Shown one piece after another: positions 24,919 to 35,882 of a stretch of 47,196 nucleotides of DNA (the stretch's first letter is position 1; each line of letters opens with the position of its first letter). The position numbers and the translations under genes are program-made. Location of the stretch: assembly GCF_001400735.1 (NCBI RefSeq), contig NZ_LJPW01000067.1, forward strand, positions 1 through 47,196, given 5' to 3'. Under the pieces are notes generated by a model, which saw only the letters and a program-made list of their open reading frames with translations, searched no databases and was not told the DNA's origin. This DNA is from Pseudomonas caricapapayae (GTDB lineage: Bacteria; Pseudomonadota; Gammaproteobacteria; Pseudomonadales; Pseudomonadaceae).

Positions 24919-25010
24919 CCCTCACGCTCCAGCGAGGGAGTGCAGTTCACGACGCTCTGCGTCGCAAGAGGAAGCAGAGCGTCCAGACCGGCATGCCTAC
25001 GCGGAGCATG
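24919..25010. repeat. REP-like cluster of three short inverted repeats
   Basis: Three stems lie side by side: CCCTC/GAGGG (24919-24938), GACGCTCTGC/GCAGAGCGTC (24951-24960 with 24974-24983, perfect 10 bp) and CATGC/GCATG (24992-25010). The words ACGCTCTGCGT and ACGCGGAGCATG resemble the short palindromic elements scattered between genes in P. syringae genomes. This fills most of the 183-bp gap between the fabB terminator and the next gene; no ORF is present. Confidence 0.55.
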
Positions 25011-25028
25011 GACATCTTAGGTGTTCCT

Positions 25029-25757
25029 TCAGCCAAACACTTCAGCCAACAAATCATGCATCGACTTGAACGCGCGCTTCGACACTTTGGCGTCGTACAT
25101 CATCATGCCGGGAACGTTGGCATGCGGGTCGGTGAATGAATGGAACGCACCGCCGTAGCTGTGCAGTTGCCAGTCCACGCCAGCAGTATTCATCTCGTCT
25201 TCGAAAGCCGGCAACTGTTCTTTCGGCACCAACGGGTCAGAAGCACCGTGAAGGACCAGCACCGGACCCTTGATGTTTTTGGCATCAGCCGGGGCAGGCG
25301 TGTCCAGCGTGCCGTGGAAGGAGATGGCGGCTTTCAGTTCGGCACCGGTACGCGCTAGCTCCAGAGAGCAGCAGCCGCCGAAGCAGAAGCCGAAGGTTGC
25401 GATTTTACTGGAGTCCAGAGACACATCCGTCTGGCTCGACAATTGATCGAGTGCTGCCTGCATACGCTTGCGCAGCAAACCACGGTCTTCCTTGAGCGGC
25501 GTCATGGCAGCGCCCGCCTCGTCGTTGTTACTCGGGCGAATCTGCTGACCGTAAAGGTCAGCAAGCAGCACTACATAGCCCTTGGCTGCCACCGCTTTGG
25601 CGATGTCTTCGGCACCCTTGCTGACACCCATCCAGTTAGGTGCCATCAACAGACCTGGCTGCGCAGTGGTGGCGCTGCTGTCATACGCCAGTCGACTTTC
25701 ATAAGACTGACCATCAATCTGATAGACCACAGAACGGATTTCGATATTGCTGCTCAT
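25029..25757 (-). CDS. Dienelactone hydrolase family protein
   Basis: 242 residues from the ATG at 25757, with AGGAG 7 nt upstream. The fold is alpha/beta hydrolase with Cys as nucleophile in FGFCFGGCCSLEL, Asp in LHGASDPLVP and His in YGGAFHSFTDP, the Cys-Asp-His triad of carboxymethylenebutenolidase. Proteins of this group without a catechol pathway nearby hydrolyse unknown lactones or esters. It starts 91 bp after htpG on the same strand, behind the htpG terminator. Confidence 0.88.
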   Translation of the reverse strand: MSSNIEIRSVVYQIDGQSYESRLAYDSSATTAQPGLLMAPNWMGVSKGAEDIAKAVAAKGYVVLLADLYGQQIRPSNNDEAGAAMTPLKEDRGLLRKRMQAALDQLSSQTDVSLDSSKIATFGFCFGGCCSLELARTGAELKAAISFHGTLDTPAPADAKNIKGPVLVLHGASDPLVPKEQLPAFEDEMNTAGVDWQLHSYGGAFHSFTDPHANVPGMMMYDAKVSKRAFKSMHDLLAEVFG

Positions 25758-25806
25758 TGCTGACTCCTGGTCATACGGAAGATGAGAGTTGGAGGTAACA
25801 GCCTCT

Positions 25807-25835
25807 AACAAAAAACCCGCCGAAGCGGGTTTCTT
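25807..25835 (-). terminator. Rho-independent terminator of htpG
   Basis: On the minus strand AAACCCGC (25832-25825), a TTCG loop and GCGGGTTT are followed by a run of T's (25815-25810). It lies about 15 nt after the htpG stop. Confidence 0.85.
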
Positions 25836-25847
25836 GTCAATCGGCTA

Positions 25848-27755
25848 TCAAACCGACAGTTCTACCAACAACTTGTTCAAACGGCGCACATACGCGGCCG
25901 GGTCCTTGAGGCTGTCACCGGCTGCCAGCGCCGCCTGATCGAACAGGATGTGCGACAGCTCTGCGAAGCGGTCCTCGCTTTGCTCGGCGTCGAGTTTGCC
26001 GATCAGCGGATGGAGCGGGTTGAATTCGAAGATAGGCTTGGAATCCGGGACTTTCTGTCCACTGGCTTCCAGAATCTGACGCATCTGCAGGCCCATATCC
26101 TGTTCACCAATGGCCAGAATGGCAGGCGATTCGGTGAGGCGATGGGAAACCCGCACTTCGCTTACAGAGTCACCCAGCGCCGCTTTCAGGCGCTCGATCA
26201 GCCCTTCTTTGTCCTTGGCAATCTCTTCCTGCGCCTTCTTGTCCTCTTCAGAGTCAAGATTGCCCAGATCAAGGTCCCCACGTGCAACATCCACAAAATC
26301 CTTGCCGTCGAAATCGCTGAGGTAGCTCATCAGCCATTCGTCGATACGGTCTGTCATCAGCAACACTTCGATGCCTTTCTTGCGGAAGACCTCAAGGTGC
26401 GGGCTGTTCTTGACCTGTGCGTAGGATTCGCCAGTGAGGTAATAGATCTTGTCCTGACCTTGCTTGGCACGCGCCAGGTACTCGGCTAGAGACACGATCT
26501 GCTCGCTGCTGTCATCGGATGTCGACGCAAAACGCAGCAGACCGGCGATTTTCTCCTTGTTGGCGAAATCTTCTGCAGGACCTTCCTTGAGGACCTGACC
26601 GAAGTTTTTCCAGAAGCCCTTGTACTGCTCGGGCTCGTTTTTCGCCAGTTTCTCCAGCATGTCCAGCACGCGCTTGGTCAGCGCCGACTTCATCGAATCG
26701 ATGATCGGGTCTTTCTGCAGGATTTCACGAGAGACGTTCAGCGACAGGTCATTGGAATCGACCACGCCCTTGATGAAGCGCATGTACAGCGGCAGGAACG
26801 ACTCGGCCTGATCCATGACAAACACGCGCTGCACGTATAGCTTCAGGCCTCGCGGCGCTTCACGCTGATACAGATCGAAAGGTGCACGCGCAGGCACATA
26901 CAGCAGCGACGTGTATTCCAGCTTGCCTTCGACCTTGTTGTGGCTCCAGCTCAGCGGATTTTCGTAATCGTGCGCGACGTGCTTGTAGAACTCCTGATAC
27001 TCCTCGTCCTTTACCTCGGTGCGAGGACGGGTCCAGAGTGCGCTGGCGCGGTTGACGGTTTCCCATTCCAGCGCTGGCGCTTCCTCGCCTTCAGCTGCCG
27101 GAGCCTGCTCTTTTGGCAGCTCGATCGGCAAGGCGATGTGGTCGGAGTACTTCTTGATGATGTTGCGCAGACGGTAGCCGTCAGCGAACTCCTCTTCACC
27201 GCTTTTCAGGTGCAGCACGATGCGGGTGCCACGATCGGCCTTGTCGACGGTCGCAACTTCGAATTCGCCCTCGCCTTTGGAGGACCAGTGCACACCTTCA
27301 CCGGATGGCGTACCGGCGCGACGGCTGAATACTTCAACCCGATCGGCAACAATGAACGCCGAATAAAAGCCCACTCCGAACTGACCGATCAGGTGCGAGT
27401 CTTTTTTCTGATCGCCCGACAGGTTTTTCATGAAATCAGCGGTGCCGGACTTGGCGATGGTGCCCAGGTGGGTGATCACATCTTCACGGCTCATACCGAT
27501 GCCGTTGTCTTCGAGGGTAACGGTCTTCGCGTCCTTGTCGAAGCTCACGCGAATCTTCAGCTCGGCGCCGCCTTCCAGCAACTCCGGCGTGGACAACGCT
27601 TCAAAACGCAATTTGTCGACCGCGTCAGACGCGTTCGAGATCAATTCGCGAAGGAAAATTTCCTTGTTGGAATACAGCGAATGGATCATGAGGTGCAGCA
27701 GTTGCTTTACCTCGGTCTGGAAGCCCAGGGTTTCCTTTTGAGTTTCCACACTCAT
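25848..27755 (-). CDS. htpG: HSP90-family chaperone HtpG
   Basis: 635 residues from [13 protein letters not shown]; the frame extends further up, but the conserved start and GGAG 10 nt upstream support 27755. The N-terminal GHKL ATPase domain has [19 protein letters not shown] and [11 protein letters not shown]; the middle domain has [11 protein letters not shown]; the C-terminal domain mediates dimerisation. An acidic Glu/Ala-rich insert ([15 protein letters not shown]) lies at about residues 220-235. HtpG remodels client proteins with DnaK in the cytosol. A heat-shock promoter and a structured leader precede it. Confidence 0.97.
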   Translation of the reverse strand: MSVETQKETLGFQTEVKQLLHLMIHSLYSNKEIFLRELISNASDAVDKLRFEALSTPELLEGGAELKIRVSFDKDAKTVTLEDNGIGMSREDVITHLGTIAKSGTADFMKNLSGDQKKDSHLIGQFGVGFYSAFIVADRVEVFSRRAGTPSGEGVHWSSKGEGEFEVATVDKADRGTRIVLHLKSGEEEFADGYRLRNIIKKYSDHIALPIELPKEQAPAAEGEEAPALEWETVNRASALWTRPRTEVKDEEYQEFYKHVAHDYENPLSWSHNKVEGKLEYTSLLYVPARAPFDLYQREAPRGLKLYVQRVFVMDQAESFLPLYMRFIKGVVDSNDLSLNVSREILQKDPIIDSMKSALTKRVLDMLEKLAKNEPEQYKGFWKNFGQVLKEGPAEDFANKEKIAGLLRFASTSDDSSEQIVSLAEYLARAKQGQDKIYYLTGESYAQVKNSPHLEVFRKKGIEVLLMTDRIDEWLMSYLSDFDGKDFVDVARGDLDLGNLDSEEDKKAQEEIAKDKEGLIERLKAALGDSVSEVRVSHRLTESPAILAIGEQDMGLQMRQILEASGQKVPDSKPIFEFNPLHPLIGKLDAEQSEDRFAELSHILFDQAALAAGDSLKDPAAYVRRLNKLLVELSV

Positions 27756-27788
27756 AATCATCAAACTCCGATCTGGATGGTATAAGCC

Positions 27789-27816
27789 GTCACGATCAGG
27801 CAATAGCCTGTGTGAC
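27789..27816 (-). promoter_or_regulatory. Stem-loop in the htpG 5' leader
   Basis: Read on the minus strand, GTCAC and GTGAC (ends 27816 and 27789) enclose CAGGC-TATT-GCCTG. The 10-bp, slightly asymmetric hairpin lies between the sigma-32 promoter and the start codon, about 20 nt before the ribosome-binding site. It could stabilise the mRNA or act as a thermosensor; neither is shown. Confidence 0.5.
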
Positions 27817-27833
27817 AGCGGGTAGTCATCAAG

Positions 27834-27859
27834 GTGGGGGCTGGGTCGGGGATTTCAAG
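27834..27859 (-). promoter_or_regulatory. Sigma-32 (RpoH) promoter of htpG
   Basis: CTTGAA (27859-27854), 14 nt, then CCCCAC (27839-27834) on the minus strand, close to the RpoH consensus CTTGAA-N13-14-CCCCAT. Transcription would start about 70 nt before the htpG ATG. Confidence 0.8.
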
Positions 27860-28006
27860 AGCCAATGATGCCTCGACTCTGCTTCACCACCAGATCCGAC
27901 GTGGACTGTGTTGATCGGCACTCCCCCGAACTGTCCGCAATCGGCCCGGCTCTTCTGGCTTGTAGCGACCACCACACTGCGCCTTCCTATATTGTGAACA
28001 CGGGTG

Positions 28007-28034
28007 GAACTTAACTCATGGGGACAGGCTCTTA
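28007..28034 (+). promoter_or_regulatory. AlgU (sigma-22/sigma-E)-like promoter
   Basis: GAACTT (28007-28012), a 17-nt spacer, then TCTTA (28030-28034), close to the AlgU pattern GAACTT-N16/17-TCTGA. It lies 34 nt before the lipoprotein ATG. The rest of the 27860-28067 gap holds no gene. Confidence 0.6.
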
Positions 28035-28067
28035 GGCTCGTGAACACTCAATAAGGAGAAACACCCC

Positions 28068-28328
28068 ATGCGTAAATCTTTAGCCTATGCCTTGATGCTT
28101 TCTGCCACCCTGGGCCTTGCAGCCTGTGACAAAAAGTCCGAAAACACACAGCAAGATGCCAACAAGGCTGCTCAGCAGTCCCAGGAGTCGATGGAAAAGG
28201 CTCAGGAAAAAGTGAACGATGCGGCCAAGGAAAGCCAGGAAGCTGCTCAGAAGAACGCCGAAGCCGCTCAGCAGCGCACCAATGAGAACGCCAACAAAGC
28301 GCCAGAAGCTGCGCCAGCCACCAAGTAA
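28068..28328 (+). CDS. Small Ala/Gln/Glu-rich lipoprotein
   Basis: 86 residues; AAGGAG lies about 10 nt upstream of the ATG. The lipobox LGLAAC places the lipidated Cys at residue 20, followed by DKKSEN; Asp at +2 suggests retention in the inner membrane by the Lol rule, though this is less strict in Pseudomonas. The mature part is almost wholly Ala, Gln, Glu, Lys and Asn in heptad-like spacing (QQSQESMEKAQEKVNDAAK), predicting a long helix or coiled coil. The composition recalls stress-induced envelope lipoproteins. An AlgU-like promoter in front supports induction by envelope or osmotic stress. Function unknown. Confidence 0.85.
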   Translation: MRKSLAYALMLSATLGLAACDKKSENTQQDANKAAQQSQESMEKAQEKVNDAAKESQEAAQKNAEAAQQRTNENANKAPEAAPATK

Positions 28329-28350
28329 GGCTGAAACGCTTGCAGAACTA

Positions 28351-28377
28351 AAAAGGCCCGCTGAATGCGGGCCTTTT
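28351..28377. terminator. Rho-independent terminator after the lipoprotein gene
   Basis: AAAAGGCCCGC (28351-28361) and GCGGGCCTTTT (28367-28377), 5-nt loop, with flanking A and T runs; it can serve the lipoprotein gene and the convergent brnQ. Confidence 0.85.
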
Positions 28378-28445
28378 CATGTGTGTTGTATTGCTTGTTC
28401 AGCACATGCCTCATCGGCATTCAGACACAAAACCCTTCCACAATT

Positions 28446-29759
28446 TCAAGCCAGCGCCTCGCTGCGCTTACCCATGACCCTGTCAACGGCCACGACACCC
28501 ACGAGCGTGATGACCGAGGGCACCAGCCATGCCAGGCCCTGATCGCTCAACGGCAGACTGGTCAGCCCCTCTGGAAGATACTCAGAGAAACCGGCCCCCT
28601 TCAGCGCATCGATCAGACCAAAGACGAGGGAAACCAGCATCACGGGGGCAACAACCCGTCCCTGGCTGTGCCAGAGCCCTTTGCAGAAGCTCAGCGCGAC
28701 GAGGACGATACAAGGTGGGTAGATGGCCGTCAGCACCGGAATCGAAAACTGGATCAGCTTGGTCAGCCCCAGATTGGATACCAGCAACGAAAACACCGCC
28801 AGGATAATGACCAGCGTCCTGTAAGACAACGGCAGTACCTTGGCAAAGTATTCGGCGCACGCACATGTCAGACCCACCGCAGTGACTAGACACGCCAGAG
28901 AAATCAGCACCGCAAGGAAGCCACTGCCCAGTGAACCGAATGTGTGCTGCACATAGGCGTGCAGAACCGCCGCACCATTGCTTGCACCTGCCGCAACTGC
29001 ATGGCTGCCTGAGCCCAGACGAAACAGACTGACATACACCAGCGCCAGCCCGACACCGGCAATCAGGCCGGCAATAATTGCGTAGCGGGTAATCAGGCGC
29101 GGCGATTCGACGCCACGCGAACGGATGGCATTAACGATGACAATACCGAAAACCAGTGCCCCGAGAGTGTCCATCGTCAGATAGCCGTTGATGAAGCCCT
29201 GGGAAAACGGCGCAGCGGCGTACGCGGGCTCAGCCTCGCCTATCCCGCCTGCGGGCAGGGCGAATGCCGCGACCCCCAATACAGCCAGGGCGATGATCTT
29301 GAGAGGTGCCAGAAAGCGTCCGACCGTGTCGAGCAAGCGCCCCGGGTACAACGAAACCCAGAACACCACCAGAAAATACACCAGGCTGTAGAGGAATAAC
29401 GCCATTGGAGTGTCGCCCGTCAAAGGTGCGAGACCCACTTCGAACGAGACCGTCGCGGTACGCGGAGTCGCGAAAAGCGGGCCAACTGCCAGATAGCAGA
29501 CTGCAGCAAGCGCGCCACCGGCGATCCTGCCGATCGGACTGCTAAGCGCATCCATTGCGCCCCCCACCCTGGCCAGGGCGACTACCGTGACGACCGGCAG
29601 CCCGACCGCCGTGACCAGAAAGCCCAAAGCAGCCATCCATACATGTGGCCCCGCCTGCAGGCCCACGATGGGCGGAAAAATGATGTTGCCAGCCCCGACA
29701 AACAGGGCAAATGTCATAAAACCGAGTGCCAGGATGTCCTGGCCTTTCAACACTTTCAT
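28446..29759 (-). CDS. brnQ: Branched-chain amino acid transporter, BrnQ/BraB type
   Basis: 437 residues from [20 protein letters not shown], the same length as BraB of P. aeruginosa; the frame stays open further upstream, but that part has no family similarity. Twelve or so hydrophobic helices; signatures [33 protein letters not shown] and the conserved loop [15 protein letters not shown] identify the LIVCS family of Na+-coupled Leu/Ile/Val carriers in the inner membrane. The ribosome-binding site is weak. A 300-bp gap separates it from the divergent acetyltransferase. Confidence 0.93.
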   Translation of the reverse strand: MKVLKGQDILALGFMTFALFVGAGNIIFPPIVGLQAGPHVWMAALGFLVTAVGLPVVTVVALARVGGAMDALSSPIGRIAGGALAAVCYLAVGPLFATPRTATVSFEVGLAPLTGDTPMALFLYSLVYFLVVFWVSLYPGRLLDTVGRFLAPLKIIALAVLGVAAFALPAGGIGEAEPAYAAAPFSQGFINGYLTMDTLGALVFGIVIVNAIRSRGVESPRLITRYAIIAGLIAGVGLALVYVSLFRLGSGSHAVAAGASNGAAVLHAYVQHTFGSLGSGFLAVLISLACLVTAVGLTCACAEYFAKVLPLSYRTLVIILAVFSLLVSNLGLTKLIQFSIPVLTAIYPPCIVLVALSFCKGLWHSQGRVVAPVMLVSLVFGLIDALKGAGFSEYLPEGLTSLPLSDQGLAWLVPSVITLVGVVAVDRVMGKRSEALA

Positions 29760-30013
29760 TACGAGGGACCACACGGAATCGAAATAAGGGATGGGACGTC
29801 GCCCATGAATGGGGCAGACGCAGCCCGTCGGCGTAAGACGTGGCAGTACCTTGCGAAACGCCCCTCGTGAGGGCAACGCAAAAACGGCGGACAGGGTAGC
29901 CAACTTCGACCAAAAATGCACTGTCTCAGGGCGACCCGACCGACGACGCACCGTTAACTGGCGGTTAAGCACGCTGCCGATTATTCGGAAATGCCTGACA
30001 GACCTGTTGCTCA

Positions 30014-30029
30014 TCAATCGATAGATTGA
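30014..30029. promoter_or_regulatory. TCAATC-GATA-GATTGA dyad upstream of the acetyltransferase
   Basis: A perfect 6-bp inverted repeat with a 4-bp centre, ending 30 nt before the ATG at 30060, in the divergent gap with brnQ (29760-30059). It is a candidate operator. The gap otherwise contains only a short GCCCAT/ATGGGGC stem and no credible gene. Confidence 0.35.
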
Positions 30030-30059
30030 GCCGCTATCCGAGCCCGGCAGCCTACCTTG

Positions 30060-30638
30060 ATGACTAAAACACCCCATGAATGCCTGATACCGACCCCTAC
30101 CCTGTACACACCTCGCCTGGTCCTGCGGCCTGTGCAGCTTGAAGACGCCGCCGTCATGCAGACCCTGTTCAATCAGTGGGAAGTCGTGCGTTATCTGACC
30201 CATCACGTACCCTGGCCATATCCGGACGGAGAAGCCCTGCGTCATATACGTGAGGACGTCTTGCCCGCCATGCAGAATGGGGAAGAATGGCATTGGTCGA
30301 TTCGCCTCTCCGGCGAGCAGGAACCTCTGATCGGTGCCGCGTGCATGATGGACGAGGAAGATAACAATCGCGGTTTCTGGCTCTCTACGCCCTATCAGGG
30401 TCTGGGCCTGATGTCGGAGGTCTGCGTTGCCATTGACAGGTTCTGGTTCGAAACCCTCAAACGCCCGGTGTTGCGTGTAGCCAAATCAGCCTTGAATGAG
30501 GCGTCGTATCGACTCTCTCAACGCGAAGGCATGCGCCTTGTGACCGTTCAGGAAGCACAATTCGTCTGCGGTACGACACAGGAACAGATATGGGAATTGA
30601 CCCGTCAGGAGTGGCGGGCGAACAACGGTGTTCAATGA
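30060..30638 (+). CDS. GNAT-family N-acetyltransferase (RimJ/RimL-like)
   Basis: 192 residues from the ATG at 30060; a TTG directly before it is possible. The pattern [19 protein letters not shown] at the start, [34 protein letters not shown] (acetyl-CoA pyrophosphate loop Q-G-L-G) and [18 protein letters not shown] are typical of the RimJ/RimL group. These acetylate N-termini of ribosomal proteins or small amines; the substrate is unknown. There is no visible ribosome-binding site. Convergent with sucD. Confidence 0.87.
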   Translation: MTKTPHECLIPTPTLYTPRLVLRPVQLEDAAVMQTLFNQWEVVRYLTHHVPWPYPDGEALRHIREDVLPAMQNGEEWHWSIRLSGEQEPLIGAACMMDEEDNNRGFWLSTPYQGLGLMSEVCVAIDRFWFETLKRPVLRVAKSALNEASYRLSQREGMRLVTVQEAQFVCGTTQEQIWELTRQEWRANNGVQ

Positions 30639-30673
30639 GGCCGGATGAACATCAAGGCCTTTTCAAGCGCCCA

Positions 30674-30703
30674 GACAAAAGCCACCCGAGGGTGGCTTTT
30701 GTC
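30674..30703. terminator. Bidirectional terminator between acetyltransferase and sucD
   Basis: GACAAAAGCCACCC (30674-30687) and GGGTGGCTTTTGTC (30690-30703) form a perfect 14-bp stem. It carries T-rich ends for both strands. Confidence 0.8.
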
Positions 30704-30709
30704 GATTGC

Positions 30710-30740
30710 CCGGGCAGGCAAGCAAAACTTGCCTGCCCGG
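30710..30740 (-). terminator. Second hairpin, after sucD
   Basis: CCGGGCAGGCAAG (30710-30722) and CTTGCCTGCCCGG (30728-30740) form a perfect 13-bp stem with a 5-nt loop, 13 nt after the sucD stop. Together with the stem at 30674-30703 it makes a tandem 3' end for the sdh-suc transcript. Confidence 0.7.
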
Positions 30741-30753
30741 CAAACAGTGAAGC

Positions 30754-31635
30754 TTACTTGGTCGGCCAGCCAGTCAGCTCGGCCAAGGCCTTGCCGATGT
30801 CTGCCAGAGAACGCACGGTTTTAACACCAGCATCCTGCAGTGCAGCGAATTTCTCGTCTGCAGTACCTTTACCACCGGAGATGATTGCACCGGCATGGCC
30901 CATGCGCTTGCCCGGAGGAGCAGTTACACCGGCGATGTAGGAGACAACAGGCTTGGTTACGTGTGCCTTGATGTAGGCAGCCGCTTCTTCTTCAGCCGAA
31001 CCGCCGATCTCGCCGATCATGACGATCGCTTCGGTCTTCGGGTCTTCCTGGAACAGCTTCAGGATGTCGATGAAGTTCGAACCCGGGATCGGGTCACCAC
31101 CGATACCGACACAGGTGGACTGACCGAAACCGGCGTCAGTGGTCTGCTTGACAGCTTCGTAAGTCAGGGTGCCGGAACGCGACACGATGCCTACCTTGCC
31201 TGGCAAGTGAATGTGACCTGGCATGATGCCGATCTTGCACTCGCCTGGTGTGATGACGCCCGGGCAGTTAGGACCGATCAGGATCACGCCCAGCTCGTCG
31301 CACTTGACCTTGGCTTCCAGCATGTCGATGGTCGGGATGCCTTCTGTGATGCAGACGATCAGCTTGATGCCGCCGAACGCCGCTTCAAGGATGGAATCCT
31401 TGCAGAAAGGAGCCGGGACGTAGATCACGCTGGCAGTAGCGCCAGTGGTCTCTACCGCTTCTTTCACAGTGTTGAACACTGGCAGGTTCAGGTGCGTGGT
31501 GCCGCCCTTGCCTGGAGTCACGCCGCCAACCATCTTGGTGCCGTAGGCAATGGCTTGTTCGGAGTGAAAGGTACCTTGCGAACCAGTGAAGCCCTGGCAG
31601 ATAACCTTGGTGTCTTTATTGATCAGGACGCTCAT
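30754..31635 (-). CDS. sucD: Succinyl-CoA synthetase alpha subunit
   Basis: 293 residues. The CoA-binding Rossmann domain has [17 protein letters not shown], the ligase domain has [13 protein letters not shown], and the phosphorylated active-site His lies in [17 protein letters not shown]. With SucC it converts succinyl-CoA to succinate with formation of ATP or GTP. Its ATG shares a base with the sucC stop (TAATG), so it is translationally coupled. Last gene of the TCA series. Confidence 0.97.
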   Translation of the reverse strand: MSVLINKDTKVICQGFTGSQGTFHSEQAIAYGTKMVGGVTPGKGGTTHLNLPVFNTVKEAVETTGATASVIYVPAPFCKDSILEAAFGGIKLIVCITEGIPTIDMLEAKVKCDELGVILIGPNCPGVITPGECKIGIMPGHIHLPGKVGIVSRSGTLTYEAVKQTTDAGFGQSTCVGIGGDPIPGSNFIDILKLFQEDPKTEAIVMIGEIGGSAEEEAAAYIKAHVTKPVVSYIAGVTAPPGKRMGHAGAIISGGKGTADEKFAALQDAGVKTVRSLADIGKALAELTGWPTK

Positions 31636-32801
31636 TACTTGCCCTCCGCGGCTTTGACGACTTGTTGAGCAGCGTCGGTCAGGCTGGTTGCAGCGATGAT
31701 GTTCAAACCGCTTTCTGCCAGTACTTTAGCGCCCAGTTCAGCGTTGTTGCCTTCAAGGCGAACAACAACCGGGATTTTCACGCCGACTTCTTTCACTGCA
31801 CCAATGATGCCTTCGGCAATCATGTCGCAACGAACGATGCCGCCGAAGATGTTGACCAGTACTGCAGCGACGTTGGTGTCGGACAGGATGATCTTGAACG
31901 CTTCGGTAACGCGTTCTTTGGTGGCACCACCGCCAACGTCAAGGAAGTTTGCAGGCTTGCCGCCGTGCAGGTTGACGATGTCCATGGTACCCATGGCCAG
32001 ACCGGCACCGTTTACCATGCAGCCGATGTTGCCTTCCAGCGCTACATAGTTCAGTTCGAACTTGGCAGCGTGAGCTTCGCGCGGATCGTCCTGGGACGGA
32101 TCGTGGAAACCTTTCAGCTTTGGCTGACGGTACATGGCGTTGGCGTCGATGTTGATCTTCGCGTCCAGGCAGTGCAGATCGCCGTCAGCCTTGATCACCA
32201 GCGGGTTCACTTCCAGCAGGGCCAGATCGTGGTCCTGGAACAGCTTGGCCAGACCGGTGAAGATCTTGGCGAACTGAGTGACCTGCTTGCCTTCCAGACC
32301 CAGCTGGAATGCCAGATCGCGACCCTGGAACGGCTGAGCGCCGACCAGTGGATCGATCGTGGCCTTGAGAATCTTTTCAGGAGTGTCGTGAGCGATTTTC
32401 TCGATGTCCACGCCACCTTCGGTGGAAGCCATGAACACGATACGACGGCTGGAACGATCAACCACAGCGCCCAGATAAAGCTCTTTGGCGATGTCGGTGC
32501 AGGACTCGACCAGAATCTTGGTCACTGGCTGACCGTTGGCGTCAGTCTGGTAAGTCACCAGGCGCTTGCCCAACCACTGTTGAGCGAACGCTGCAGCGTC
32601 TTCCTTGCTGCGAACCAGCTTTACGCCGCCCGCTTTACCACGACCACCTGCGTGAACCTGGGCTTTGACAACCCACTCGGTCCCGCCGATCTTGTCGCAG
32701 GCTTCTGCTGCTGCTTCCGGGGTGTCTACCGCGTAACCCTTGGATACTGGCAGGCCGTATTCAGCGAACAGCTGCTTACCCTGATACTCGTGAAGATTCA
32801 T
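31635..32801 (-). CDS. sucC: Succinyl-CoA synthetase beta subunit
   Basis: 388 residues starting [12 protein letters not shown]. An ATP-grasp domain ([27 protein letters not shown]) is followed by the CoA-ligase domain ([27 protein letters not shown]). The family is typically 386-388 residues. It is separated from lpd by a 207-bp gap that contains a strong hairpin, so it may have its own promoter or be set apart by processing. Confidence 0.97.
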   Translation of the reverse strand: MNLHEYQGKQLFAEYGLPVSKGYAVDTPEAAAEACDKIGGTEWVVKAQVHAGGRGKAGGVKLVRSKEDAAAFAQQWLGKRLVTYQTDANGQPVTKILVESCTDIAKELYLGAVVDRSSRRIVFMASTEGGVDIEKIAHDTPEKILKATIDPLVGAQPFQGRDLAFQLGLEGKQVTQFAKIFTGLAKLFQDHDLALLEVNPLVIKADGDLHCLDAKINIDANAMYRQPKLKGFHDPSQDDPREAHAAKFELNYVALEGNIGCMVNGAGLAMGTMDIVNLHGGKPANFLDVGGGATKERVTEAFKIILSDTNVAAVLVNIFGGIVRCDMIAEGIIGAVKEVGVKIPVVVRLEGNNAELGAKVLAESGLNIIAATSLTDAAQQVVKAAEGK

Positions 32802-32836
32802 GCTTATTACCGTCTTCGTTTAGGTACTGCGCATTC

Positions 32837-32862
32837 GGTGCTGCACGTCAGCGTGCCGCACC
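32837..32862 (-). other. Stem-loop in the lpd-sucC intergenic region
   Basis: GGTGC (32837-32841) and GCACG (32843-32847) pair with CGTGC (32852-32856) and GCACC (32858-32862), with one T-C mismatch and a TCAG loop. It lies 36-61 nt before sucC in a 207-bp gap (32802-33008) with no gene. It may be a processing or attenuation site. Confidence 0.45.
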
Positions 32863-33008
32863 ACCTGTGACCGCTACTCCGGGGGACTTCGCAAATGCCG
32901 TGGGACACTCATGAAGCCGCCTGAGAGGTCGAGTCCGACGCAGATTCCGCGGTAAGCCCTGCTTGCAAGGTCTACGACGGGCACTGCGCCGTGGTTTCTC
33001 TTGTTGTC

Positions 33009-34604
<1,596 letters not shown>

Positions 34605-34617
34605 CGAGGCTGTCTCA

Positions 34618-35841
34618 TCAGATATCCAGCAACAGACGAGCCGGATCTTCCAACAGGTTCTTGATGGTCACGAGGAAGGTTACCGCTTCCTTGCCGTCAA
34701 TCAAACGGTGATCGTACGACAGCGCCAGATACATCATCGGACGAATCACTACCTGACCGTTGACTGCCATCGGGCGCTGAAGAATGTTATGCATGCCCAG
34801 AATTGCAGCCTGTGGCGGATTGACGATCGGCGTCGACATCATCGAACCGAAAGTACCACCATTGGTGATCGTGAAGGTGCCACCGGTCATCTCGTCGATG
34901 GACAGTTTGCCATCACGGGCCTTCTTGCCAAAGGTAGCGATGCCACCCTCGATTTCAGCCAGGCTCATGTGCTCTGCGTTACGCAGAACCGGTACAACCA
35001 GACCACGGTCGCTGGACACGGCAACACCGACGTCGGCGTAACCGTGATAAACGATGTCGGAGCCGTCGATCGAAGCGTTGACTGCCGGGAAGCGTTTCAG
35101 CGCCTCGGTAGCGGCCTTGACGAAGAACGACATGAAGCCCAGGCGTACGCCGTTATGCGACTTCTCGAACAGGTCCTTGTACTTCGAACGCAGTGCCATG
35201 ACTTCGGTCATGTCGACTTCGTTGAACGTGGTCAGCATGGCCATGTTCGACTGAGCCTCGACCAGACGCTTGGCGACGGTCGCACGAACACGAGTCATCG
35301 GTACGCGCTTCTCGGTGCGGTCGCCAGCAGCGACAACCGGAGCAGCAGCGGCAGCAGGTTTGGCGGCAGGCGCAGCGGCCGGAGCGGACTTCTTCGCTTC
35401 AACTGCGGCAACTACGTCTTCCTTGGTAATACGACCGTCCTTACCAGTGCCCTTGACGCTGGCCAGGTTGATCGCATTTTCTTCGGCCAGCTTGCGTGCA
35501 GCAGGCGCGGCAATGGCGTCTTCTTCATCGGCGCCGGCTGGAGCCGCTGCAGGAGCAGAGGCAGGCGCGGCAGCTGGAGCAGCTGGAGCAGCTGATGCAG
35601 AAGCACCGGCGTCCAGGGTTGCAATTACTTCGTTGGACAGGACAGTGCTGCCCTCGCCTTTCACGATCGATACCAGTACGCCGTCAGCTTCGGCCAGCAC
35701 TTCGAGCACGACCTTGTCGGTCTCGATGTCGACCAGCAGCTCGTCACGTTTTACCGCTTCGCCCGGTTGCTTGTGCCAGGTGGCAATGGTGCCGTCGGCA
35801 ACGGATTCCGGGAAAGAGGGGGCTTTGATCTCGATAGCCAT
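34618..35841 (-). CDS. sucB: 2-oxoglutarate dehydrogenase E2 (dihydrolipoyl succinyltransferase)
   Basis: 407 residues. The lipoyl domain has Lys43 in [12 protein letters not shown]; an Ala/Pro-rich flexible linker follows; the peripheral-subunit-binding domain is [19 protein letters not shown]; a second Ala/Pro linker leads to the catalytic domain with [12 protein letters not shown] (His378, Asp382). It transfers the succinyl group from lipoamide to CoA and forms the 24-mer core of the complex. 41 bp after sucA. Confidence 0.97.
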   Translation of the reverse strand: MAIEIKAPSFPESVADGTIATWHKQPGEAVKRDELLVDIETDKVVLEVLAEADGVLVSIVKGEGSTVLSNEVIATLDAGASASAAPAAPAAAPASAPAAAPAGADEEDAIAAPAARKLAEENAINLASVKGTGKDGRITKEDVVAAVEAKKSAPAAAPAAKPAAAAAPVVAAGDRTEKRVPMTRVRATVAKRLVEAQSNMAMLTTFNEVDMTEVMALRSKYKDLFEKSHNGVRLGFMSFFVKAATEALKRFPAVNASIDGSDIVYHGYADVGVAVSSDRGLVVPVLRNAEHMSLAEIEGGIATFGKKARDGKLSIDEMTGGTFTITNGGTFGSMMSTPIVNPPQAAILGMHNILQRPMAVNGQVVIRPMMYLALSYDHRLIDGKEAVTFLVTIKNLLEDPARLLLDI

Positions 35842-35882
35842 TATCTGTAATTCCTTAATTCGGTTTCTAATGCTCGAAGGCG

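Noticed and set aside
29760..30293. N-terminal extension of brnQ to 30293 (615 residues)
   Set aside because: The extra part has no family similarity, overlaps the divergent acetyltransferase gene, and the start at 29759 gives the normal 437 residues.
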